A stretch of DNA of 38,116 nucleotides, taken from NCBI GenBank assembly GCA_021163365.1, contig JAGGWW010000011.1, positions 1 to 38,116 on the forward strand, given 5' to 3'. Numbering within the stretch: the stretch's first letter is position 1; each line of letters starts with the position of its first letter. Positions 14,274 to 21,328 of this stretch are shown here, one piece after another. The notes below the pieces were generated by a model. That model made no database searches and was not told the DNA's origin. It saw only the letters and a program-made list of their open reading frames with translations. Both the position numbers and the translations under genes were made by a program. The DNA comes from Nanobdellota archaeon (GTDB taxonomy: Archaea; Nanobdellota; Nanobdellia; CSSed11-243R1).

Positions 14274-15151
14274 GTGTGATACTGGTAAGGTAAAACTCTT
14301 CCGCATTTTTTTAAGAAGCTTGAATGTTTCTCATTGAAAAACCTTGTCATGCCGGGAGTTAGATATCTTTTTGTTTTTAACTCTTTTATTTTCATACCAA
14401 GAGTGTTAACAGCGTATTCAACCACTTCTTCGTTTTCTTCTGGAGCAAGGGAACAGGTTGAGTAAATCAAAACACCTTTATCTTTTAAAACAGCGTTTGC
14501 TGCAGTTATAAGCTCCTTTTGTTTCCTAGAGTATTTTAAATAATCTTCGTTAGTCAGCGAAATTCTTAATCTTTGATTCTTACCCATTGTTCCATCAGCT
14601 GTGCAGGGAGCATCAAGAAGAATCTTGTCGAATTTTAAACCTAATTGTTTTACTTTTAATGCAGAAGCCCTTAGAACAATTGTGTTTTCTACTCCCATCC
14701 TTTCTAAATTGCTTAAAAGGGAATCCATTCTGTTTTTATTAATTTCCAATGCAACAATTGTTCCTTCATTTTTCATTATTTGTGCAACGTGTGTTGTTTT
14801 CCCACCAGGAGCAGCAGTCATGTCAAGGACAACATCTGTTCTCTTTGGAGCTAACTCTATAACTGGAAGTAGGCTTGAAGCATCTTGTATGAAAAAATAA
14901 CCCATTAGGTGTTCCACAGTTGCGCTAACTGCTTTTGGTTCTTTTTCAATGAAATAAGAGTATCTTGACCATGGAACCCTTGAAAAGAAAAAGCCCTTTA
15001 ATTTTAATCTTCTTAAACACTCCTTTGGATTTATCTTTAAGGTGTTAATCCTTATGCATTTCTTTGGCTCCTTGCTAAATTCCTTTAGAATTAACTTAGC
15101 TTTGCTTCCAAAAATGTCTTTATATCTACTTTTTATAAAATCACTGAACAT
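14240..15151 (-). CDS. NOL1/NOP2/Sun-family RNA cytosine-C5 methyltransferase
   Basis: This 303-aa SAM-dependent methyltransferase makes m5C in tRNA or rRNA. Motif order is standard: CIRINTLK in the N-terminal RNA-binding part, FIQDASSLLPV, SAM motif I DMTAAPGGKTTHVAQ, ALEINKNRM, then LLDAPCTADGTM (motif IV with PC) and STCSLAPEENEEVV (motif VI TC, the nucleophile Cys), ending YHTQGFFLAKLIK. It has no fused PUA domain; the separate PUA protein 150 bases away could supply RNA binding. It overlaps the CCA transferase gene by 11 bases, so the two are an operon. Confidence 0.93.
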   Translation of the reverse strand: MFSDFIKSRYKDIFGSKAKLILKEFSKEPKKCIRINTLKINPKECLRRLKLKGFFFSRVPWSRYSYFIEKEPKAVSATVEHLMGYFFIQDASSLLPVIELAPKRTDVVLDMTAAPGGKTTHVAQIMKNEGTIVALEINKNRMDSLLSNLERMGVENTIVLRASALKVKQLGLKFDKILLDAPCTADGTMGKNQRLRISLTNEDYLKYSRKQKELITAANAVLKDKGVLIYSTCSLAPEENEEVVEYAVNTLGMKIKELKTKRYLTPGMTRFFNEKHSSFLKKCGRVLPYQYHTQGFFLAKLIK

Positions 15152-16391
15152 CTTTTAACCCTTTTTTAATTATCTCTTTAACTATTAATCTAACATCTTG
15201 CGTTTTTCTTTTAGCATCAGCAACAAGATTTGTTTTTTCTACATAAACCTTTTTCCATTTCCTTAAAAATGCATCAAAGTTATTTTTGTCAACCCAAACA
15301 GGTGGGCCATAGTGTTTTTTAACTTTTGGCACCTTTAGTGTTTCAAGTTCAAAGTAAACAACTACTTTTTCATCTTTTTTAAAATAACCATAGTCATAAA
15401 CAAAGATATCCTCCTTTTCTATCTTAGAATGAATGGTGTTAATCTTTTTCCTAAGTTTTGCAAAAAATATGTCTTCCTTTGAACCTATTGGAATCGTATG
15501 TGTAACAAGCAATGTGCCTCTTTTCTTACTTCTTTCTTTTAAATCACTAACTTTAATCTCTTTCCTTGTAAAGAAAGACAAAGATGGTTTTCTTAAAAAT
15601 AGTCTAAGTGAAAGCAAGAGTTTTGAAAAAGTTGAATAACTAAGAGCTGCGCAGGCATTTCTTTCTTTAAGAACAGGGTCGATTATTATGATGGGTGATT
15701 TCAGCTTAGATTCTGACAGCTTTTGTTTTGCTTCCCAAAACCCTTTATAATAACCTTCTAAATCAATGAAATACTTTGGTTTAATTTCTTCTGAAGCAAG
15801 AACAAGATTTTCAAACCTTTTAAAATGAATCATTAAAAGCTCTGTTACATAACCAGAAAGTCCAGAAATATGTGTTTCCGCACCATACACATTAATTGCT
15901 TTTGCAAACAATTTAAGAAGCCTTATTTGGTTAGCTAAATCAGGATTGTCTTCTATTCTCCTTTTTACATAATCAACATGGAAAGGTGAAGCATCCATGC
16001 TGTTCTTTGCTTTTGAAGGAGAATCTATTTTTAAAACTGGAACAAGCTCTAAATCATACTTATTGTACTTCACCCTAAAGTAATCTCTTGAACCATGCAT
16101 TACTTGAGCATTTTCAAAAACAGAAAGAACTAATTTTTGAAAAATCCTTTTCATAGCTTCTTCTGGGTAACCATAGAATCTTATAAAAAAATCTATGTCG
16201 TGTTGTCCTTTTATCCATGTTCCTTTTGCAACACTTCCACCAACAAGAACATCAGCATTTATTCTCATCTCTTTTATTTTATCCTCTATGGATTTTTTAG
16301 TAAGATTTATAACCTTAGTTATTTTTTTCTTCTCAGCATCTGTTGGCACAGCTTTTTTCAGTGCTTTTTTAATTACAACCTTCATGCTCAT
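15141..16391 (-). CDS. cca: Archaeal (class I) CCA-adding enzyme
   Basis: This 416-aa tRNA nucleotidyltransferase adds or repairs the 3' CCA end. The nucleotidyltransferase core is LVGGSVAKGTWIKGQHDIDFF (GGS followed by DxD) near residues 50-69, with the third carboxylate in YDLELVPVL. Downstream, HVDYVKRRI, LLKLFAKAI, GAETHISGLSGYVTELL and later KAALSY-like segments match archaeal CCA enzymes. Two in-frame ATGs (16391 and 16385) are possible; the first fits a leaderless transcript from the TATA-like TTTAAATA about 25 bases upstream. It is the first gene of the cca-NSUN operon and divergent from lhr. Confidence 0.94.
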   Translation of the reverse strand: MSMKVVIKKALKKAVPTDAEKKKITKVINLTKKSIEDKIKEMRINADVLVGGSVAKGTWIKGQHDIDFFIRFYGYPEEAMKRIFQKLVLSVFENAQVMHGSRDYFRVKYNKYDLELVPVLKIDSPSKAKNSMDASPFHVDYVKRRIEDNPDLANQIRLLKLFAKAINVYGAETHISGLSGYVTELLMIHFKRFENLVLASEEIKPKYFIDLEGYYKGFWEAKQKLSESKLKSPIIIIDPVLKERNACAALSYSTFSKLLLSLRLFLRKPSLSFFTRKEIKVSDLKERSKKRGTLLVTHTIPIGSKEDIFFAKLRKKINTIHSKIEKEDIFVYDYGYFKKDEKVVVYFELETLKVPKVKKHYGPPVWVDKNNFDAFLRKWKKVYVEKTNLVADAKRKTQDVRLIVKEIIKKGLKDVQ

Positions 16392-16430
16392 GTTTATAAT
16401 TAAAAACTTTTTATTTAAAAAGTGATTGCT
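16392..16430. promoter_or_regulatory. 39-bp divergent promoter region of cca and lhr
   Basis: Two opposed TATA-like boxes fit in 39 bases. On the plus strand TTTATAAT at 16393-16400 lies about 31 bases before lhr ATG 16431, with GTGAT at 16422-16426 as Shine-Dalgarno. On the minus strand TTTAAATA within 16411-16418 lies about 20-27 bases before the cca ATG at 16391. The two core promoters interdigitate, so transcription in one direction may interfere with the other. Confidence 0.5.
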
Positions 16431-19169
16431 ATGAGCTTTTTAGAGCTAAACAAAAAGATAAGGGAGTGGCTAAAGAGTGTTGGATACACAGAAACAAGCT
16501 TAGTGCAAAGATTGTCTATTCCAAAGATTATTGAGGGAAAGGATGTTTTAATAATAGCGCCAACAGGGCATGGCAAAACTCTTGCGGCAATTTTGCCAAT
16601 TTTTCACAAAATGCTAAAAGAAGAAAGCAATGGAATAAGATTACTATATATAACACCTTTAAAATCTTTAAATAGAGACATAGTTGATAGAATTATTAAA
16701 ATCGCAAATCACATTGGGTTAGAAGTTGATTTAAGACATGGTGATACTCCACAAAAAATTAGGGCGCAACAACTTGCAGACCCTGCAGATGTTTTAGTGA
16801 CAACACCTGAGACGCTTCAAGCGATTTTGACAGCAAAAAAGTTTAGGGAACATTTAAGACATGTTAAATACGTTGTTGTGGATGAAATACATGAACTTTG
16901 TGAAAGCAAAAGGGGCTCGCAACTAAGTGTTGGTTTAGAAAGGCTTGAAAGACTTTCTAGCAATTTCCAAAGAATTGGACTTTCTGCAACAATTGGAGAT
17001 GTTAAAGAAATTGCAAAGTTCTTAACATCAAAAGAATGCGAAATAATAGATGCAAGAGAAGAAAAAAAATATGAAATAAAAATAGAGTATCCAAAACCAA
17101 GCACAGAAGACATTTTGCTTTCAAAGAAGATTGGAACAACACCAAGTTCTGCCTTTAACTTAAGAAAAATTAAAGAACTAGTAGAAAAAAGCAATTCAAC
17201 AATTGTATTTGTAAATACAAGAGAAACTGCAGAAACACTTTGTTCAAAAATTAAAAAATGGCTGCCAGATTTTCCAATAGCAGTTCATCACTCTTCTTTA
17301 TCAAAAGAAGTGAGAATAGATGTTGAAAAAAAGTTTAAAGATGGGGAAATAAAAGCAATTATTGCAACATCTTCTTTAGAGCTTGGAATAGATATAGGAA
17401 GTGTTGATTTAGTTATCCAATATGGCTCTCCAAGACAAGCAACAAAATTAATTCAAAGAATTGGAAGAAGTGGGCACAGGATAGGTGGTGTCTCAAAAGG
17501 AATAATATTAACAAACAACGTTGATGATTACTTAGAAGCATTAGCAATCATTAAAAAAATCAAAGATGGTTGGCTTGAAAAACCAATTATTCCAAAAAAA
17601 CCATTAGATGTTTTAGCTCATCAAATTGTTGGTTTATGCATGGATTTTCAAAACGATGGGATAACTCCAACAAAAGAAGATGTTTACAACATAGTTAAAA
17701 AAGCGTATCCATTTAAAGAGTTGAAGTTTAGTGAATTTGACTCTGTGATTGAAGTTCTTAAAGAAATAAATCTAATTGGAGAATCGAAAAAAGGAATATT
17801 TAGAACAAGAAAAGGATTAATTTATTACTTTGAGAATATATCAACAATTCCCACAGAAAAAAACTTTGTTGTTGTATCTTCAGATATGAATAAGAAGATA
17901 GGAACATTACATCAAGGGTTTGTTGCACAACATGTGAAACCAGGAGCAAAGTTCATCATGCGTGGAGAGGTTTGGAAAGTTGTTGAAATTGTTGATGATA
18001 AAATTTATGTTATTTCATCTGATGATAAAGAAGGAGCTGTTCCAAGCTGGGAAGGAGAATTAATTCCTGTTCCTATGGAGATTGCTATGCTTGCTGCAGA
18101 CTTAAGAGAAGAAAAAAAGTTTAGTGAATTAGATGAGCAAAAGAGAAGATTTATTTTGCCAACAAGCAAAAAGATGTATTTGGAATCTTATGAAAATTAT
18201 GTTATATTACACTCTTGCTTTGGAAACAAGGTTAACTTAACACTTGGAAAAGCTGTTGGTGCAATAGTTTCATCTGCCATAGGTTCTTCTATTGGTGTTA
18301 GAGCAGACCCATATAGAATAATTTTTAAGATGCCAGAGCTTTTTGGGCAAGAAACAATTGTAGAAGCTCTTAAAGAAATCAATCCAGATTGGATTTATGA
18401 CATATTATTAAAGAGCTTAAAAAATTCATCGCTATTTGAATACAGATTTTATCATGTTGCAAAAAGATTTGGTATTGTTGGAAAAGATGCAGAGTTTTCA
18501 AAATCAATAATCTCAAAGATAATTGATATTTATCAAAAGACACCAGTTGTATATGAAACAATGAACGAGTTATTAAGAGAAAAACTTGACATAGAAAATG
18601 CAAAAGAAATTTTAAACAAGCTAAAAAATGGTGAGATTAAAATTATAACATCATGTGGATATGAAATATCACCTCTTGGTGCTGAAGGTTTATCATATGG
18701 CAATGTTTCGTTAATTAAGCCTAAGGGAAATGTTAAAGAAATTTATGAAATGGTTAAACAAAGAATATTAAAAAGAAAATTTTGGTTTGCTTGTATAAAT
18801 TGTGGTAATCCAATAGGCATTTATTCTGTTAAAAACTTGCCTGAGAATTTAAAATGTCCAAAGTGTGGGGCTAGGCTAATTGCCTTTGCACCTGCTAAAG
18901 AGCTTGAAGTTATAAAAAAAGTTGTAAAGAAAAAATTTTCAAAGCAAGAGCTAACAAACGAGGAGAAAAAAATATTTGACAAGTTCAGCGAAACTGCGGA
19001 ACTTTTCATAAACTATGGTAAAAAAGCAGTGTTTGTTCTTGCTGGTTATGGTATTGGCCCAACTGTTGGCAGAAGAATACTTGCAAGGTTTCATAAAACA
19101 GAAGGCGAGTTAATAAAAGACATTGTAAATGCTGAAAGAAGTTTTATTGAAACAAGGATGTTCTGGTAA
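16431..19169 (+). CDS. lhr: Lhr-type superfamily 2 helicase
   Basis: This 912-aa SF2 helicase belongs to the Lhr family. Motifs: Q-like region VQRLSIPKIIEGKD; Walker A APTGHGKT near residue 42; TPLKSLNRD; TTPETLQ; DEIHEL (motif II) near 150; LSATIGD (III); FVNTRETAE (IV); ATSSLELGIDIG (V); and QRIGRSGHR (VI) near 342. The winged-helix and Lhr core domains follow (TLHQGFVAQHVKPGAKFIMRG). A Cys4 zinc ribbon lies near residues 789-814 (CINCGNP...CPKCGAR), and the protein ends RRILARFHKTEGELIKDI. ATG 16431 is chosen over GTG 16422 because GTGAT then acts as Shine-Dalgarno. Likely role: DNA or RNA unwinding in repair or RNA metabolism, near the SbcD-like phosphoesterase. Confidence 0.94.
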   Translation: MSFLELNKKIREWLKSVGYTETSLVQRLSIPKIIEGKDVLIIAPTGHGKTLAAILPIFHKMLKEESNGIRLLYITPLKSLNRDIVDRIIKIANHIGLEVDLRHGDTPQKIRAQQLADPADVLVTTPETLQAILTAKKFREHLRHVKYVVVDEIHELCESKRGSQLSVGLERLERLSSNFQRIGLSATIGDVKEIAKFLTSKECEIIDAREEKKYEIKIEYPKPSTEDILLSKKIGTTPSSAFNLRKIKELVEKSNSTIVFVNTRETAETLCSKIKKWLPDFPIAVHHSSLSKEVRIDVEKKFKDGEIKAIIATSSLELGIDIGSVDLVIQYGSPRQATKLIQRIGRSGHRIGGVSKGIILTNNVDDYLEALAIIKKIKDGWLEKPIIPKKPLDVLAHQIVGLCMDFQNDGITPTKEDVYNIVKKAYPFKELKFSEFDSVIEVLKEINLIGESKKGIFRTRKGLIYYFENISTIPTEKNFVVVSSDMNKKIGTLHQGFVAQHVKPGAKFIMRGEVWKVVEIVDDKIYVISSDDKEGAVPSWEGELIPVPMEIAMLAADLREEKKFSELDEQKRRFILPTSKKMYLESYENYVILHSCFGNKVNLTLGKAVGAIVSSAIGSSIGVRADPYRIIFKMPELFGQETIVEALKEINPDWIYDILLKSLKNSSLFEYRFYHVAKRFGIVGKDAEFSKSIISKIIDIYQKTPVVYETMNELLREKLDIENAKEILNKLKNGEIKIITSCGYEISPLGAEGLSYGNVSLIKPKGNVKEIYEMVKQRILKRKFWFACINCGNPIGIYSVKNLPENLKCPKCGARLIAFAPAKELEVIKKVVKKKFSKQELTNEEKKIFDKFSETAELFINYGKKAVFVLAGYGIGPTVGRRILARFHKTEGELIKDIVNAERSFIETRMFW

Positions 19170-19196
19170 AACTTTCTTCTTAAGAAAGTTTTATCA
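19164..19196. terminator. 15-bp hairpin at the lhr stop codon, candidate bidirectional terminator
   Basis: TAAAACTTTCTT at 19167-19178 (starting with the lhr stop codon) is the exact reverse complement of AAGAAAGTTTTA at 19182-19193, with a three-base loop. Three further pairs, one a G-U wobble, extend the stem to 19164-19196. It lies between convergent lhr and tyrS. A long perfect hairpin here could stabilise 3' ends or end transcription from both sides. Confidence 0.5.
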
Positions 19197-19219
19197 AAGA
19201 AGTTTTAAAAAGATTGTTT

Positions 19220-20230
19220 TCAAGTAAATTGCTCGCCTAATTCTTTTAATTCTTCCTTGTGTTTTTCAAAGTATTTTCTAACTTTTGAGAATGTATTAAT
19301 AAGCTCTTCAGCAAGATTGTTCTTTAAATCAAGAGGATGAATCTCTTTTTGTTTGAAGCTTCTTTCTAAATCCTCATAAAACTCAAATTCAACATCACCA
19401 CCAAATTTCTCATCTCTTTTTATTAATACTTTGTTTCTTATTGGGAATACAAAGAACTTGTAAAGTTGAAGAATGGGGTTATTCTCGACAACACCCTCTG
19501 GGCAATACGCCTTCCTAATTTTTTCTTTTATAGTGTCTTCTGACTCATAAACCTTTATACATGTTTCAGGAATAGAGGCACTCATCTTTTGGCCAGGACC
19601 TTTTAGGCTTGTTACGAGAGGTGTCATAACCTCAACCCTGGGCTTATACCCAAGTTTAGGTAGATATTCTCTTGCAAATGCTAAAATCTGTCTGTGGTCT
19701 TTTCCTGCAAGTTGTATGTCAACACCAAGGTATTCTTCATCCAATGCTTGCATTAATGGGTAAATCAATTCAGAAACCTTTGGGTTTTTCATTCTAACAA
19801 CTTCTGAAGCAGCCCTTGTTGCTCTTTTAATTGTTGTAAATGTGGAGAGTTTTAAAACATCGAGCTGGTAATTTCTATCAAGTTGAAATTCTGAGCCAAA
19901 GACAAACAAGGGTTTTTCTTTCCAAGGTATGGAAAGCTCTATGCATTTTTTATAATACTTTGCTCTTTCATCTATCTTGTCCCATGGTGTTTTTAAATCA
20001 TCTAATGCAGCGTGAATATCAGCAATTAATATCTTTGTCTTTATTCCAGCTTTTTCAAAATCAAAAATCTTTGTTAATGCAGTTAAATAACCTATGTGGA
20101 ATGGTCCTGTTGGTGCAACACCCCAGTAAGCAAATATTTTTTTCTGTTTTAACAAATTGCGTAGCTCATCATCTGTTAAAATCTCCACAGTGTTTTGTTT
20201 TACAAGATTAAACCTATCAAGTGCATTCAT
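19220..20230 (-). CDS. tyrS: Tyrosyl-tRNA synthetase, eukaryote/archaeal type
   Basis: This class I aminoacyl-tRNA synthetase (336 aa) has YWGVAPTGPFHIGYL (HIGH region, residues 35-49), ILIADIHAALDDLKTPW, LYPLMQALDEEYLGVD (Tyr-binding Tyr, Gln and Asp in place) and KMSAS near residue 215. Many segments read like eukaryotic cytosolic TyrRS (KAG..TILxADxHA, YPxxQALDEEYLxVD, FAxxYLPxLGY, VENNxxL, HPxDLKN). The usual Gln of the GGxDQRK loop is His here (AGKDHRQI). The ATG at 20230 is preferred to GTG 20239, which is part of the Shine-Dalgarno GTGAT four bases upstream. No C-terminal EMAP-like domain is present. It is the last gene of the rqcH-yjbQ-uppS-tyrS run. Confidence 0.92.
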   Translation of the reverse strand: MNALDRFNLVKQNTVEILTDDELRNLLKQKKIFAYWGVAPTGPFHIGYLTALTKIFDFEKAGIKTKILIADIHAALDDLKTPWDKIDERAKYYKKCIELSIPWKEKPLFVFGSEFQLDRNYQLDVLKLSTFTTIKRATRAASEVVRMKNPKVSELIYPLMQALDEEYLGVDIQLAGKDHRQILAFAREYLPKLGYKPRVEVMTPLVTSLKGPGQKMSASIPETCIKVYESEDTIKEKIRKAYCPEGVVENNPILQLYKFFVFPIRNKVLIKRDEKFGGDVEFEFYEDLERSFKQKEIHPLDLKNNLAEELINTFSKVRKYFEKHKEELKELGEQFT

Positions 20231-20258
20231 GATAATCACAAAAATCTATTTGTTTTTA

Positions 20259-20939
20259 TTATTTTCCAAATCTTCTTTTTCTTTTTTCATATTCTTTCAA
20301 ATCATCTTCAAACATTTTTGGAGTATATTCTGGCCATGTTTCTTTCCTAAAGATTAACTCTGCATATGAGATGTCCCAAAGTAAAAATCCAGAGATTCTT
20401 TTTTCATCGCCAGTTCTAATCATCAAATCAACTTGTGGCAAATCTTTTGTGTAAAGATATTTCTTTATGGTTTTTAAATCGGCTTTTTTAACACCTTTTT
20501 TTATCATGTTGTTGAAAGAGTTAACAATCTCTTCTTGACCATCATAGCAAACACAAAAAGTTAAAAACTTATTTTTGTGATTCTTTGTTTTTTGTTCAAT
20601 GTCCTTCATAAGATTTTGCAATGATTTGGGACATTTTTCTTTTTTCCCTACGAACAAGATTTTAACTTTGTTTTTAAAGATATCTTGTGAATTAAGAAGT
20701 TCTTTAAAGCCAATTTCTAAAAGTTTGAATATAAACCTTTTTTCAATTGTGCTTCTTTTTTTTAAGTTGTTAAGAGAAAAAGCATACAGGGTGAGATATT
20801 TTGGTTTTCCCATTTTAACCCAATGCTTTAAAAGTCTTTCAAGCGCAAGCTTGCCATATAAATGCCCTTTAAACCTTGGAAAAAGTTTTTCCTTTTGAGC
20901 AAACCTTCTATTACCATCCATAATAATTCCTACGTGCAT
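20259..20939 (-). CDS. uppS: cis-Prenyltransferase (polyprenyl diphosphate synthase)
   Basis: This 226-aa cis-prenyltransferase elongates prenyl diphosphates to the long polyprenol used as the lipid carrier for glycan assembly. The first catalytic block IIMDGNRRFAQ has the key Asp, and HLYGKLALERLL follows the Phe/Arg-rich phosphate region. The final block is IRTGDEKRISGFLLWDISYAEL, then TWPEYTP. The C-terminus carries RRFG, the RxG motif that contributes to the active site across the dimer, so it should work as a homodimer. The start overlaps yjbQ by ten bases. It is the likely supplier of the carrier used by the glycosyltransferases and flippase at 1-9938 (inference). Confidence 0.95.
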   Translation of the reverse strand: MHVGIIMDGNRRFAQKEKLFPRFKGHLYGKLALERLLKHWVKMGKPKYLTLYAFSLNNLKKRSTIEKRFIFKLLEIGFKELLNSQDIFKNKVKILFVGKKEKCPKSLQNLMKDIEQKTKNHKNKFLTFCVCYDGQEEIVNSFNNMIKKGVKKADLKTIKKYLYTKDLPQVDLMIRTGDEKRISGFLLWDISYAELIFRKETWPEYTPKMFEDDLKEYEKRKRRFGK

Positions 20940-21328
20940 TTAATCACCTTCACATAAACTTTTCTCTCATGCCTTGGGCCATCAAACTCGCAAAACATTA
21001 TGCTTTGCCACCTACCAAGCTGTAGCTTTCCATCTTTAATTGGGATAACCTCGCTTGGTCCTATTATTGCAGACTTAAGATGTGCAGCGCCATTGTTGTC
21101 AATTTTATCGTGCTCCCATTTTCCTTCTGGTATAAGCTTATTTAGTAAGTTAATGAAATCCTTTCTAACACTATCATCCCAATTTTCATTTATAACAATC
21201 CCAGCAGTTGCATGTGGCGTGTAAACAATACAAACACCTTCTTTTACACCTTCAACAAACTTTTCTATATCTTTTGTTATATCAATTAACTCGTACTTTT
21301 CTTTTGTTGAAAAAGTAAGCACATTCAT
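20930..21328 (-). CDS. YjbQ/UPF0047-family protein
   Basis: This 132-aa protein of the small conserved YjbQ family has VYTPHATAGIVINEN, WEHDKIDNNGAAHLKSAIIGPSE split over two strands, LQLGRWQSIMFCEFDGPR and a final strand VYVKVIK. The conserved His of PHAT and of NNGAAHL, with the GRWQ motif, are present. Family members have weak thiamine-phosphate-synthase activity in vitro, but the physiological role is unsettled. The ATGA overlap with rqcH and the 10-base overlap with uppS place it inside an operon. Confidence 0.9.
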   Translation of the reverse strand: MNVLTFSTKEKYELIDITKDIEKFVEGVKEGVCIVYTPHATAGIVINENWDDSVRKDFINLLNKLIPEGKWEHDKIDNNGAAHLKSAIIGPSEVIPIKDGKLQLGRWQSIMFCEFDGPRHERKVYVKVIKCT

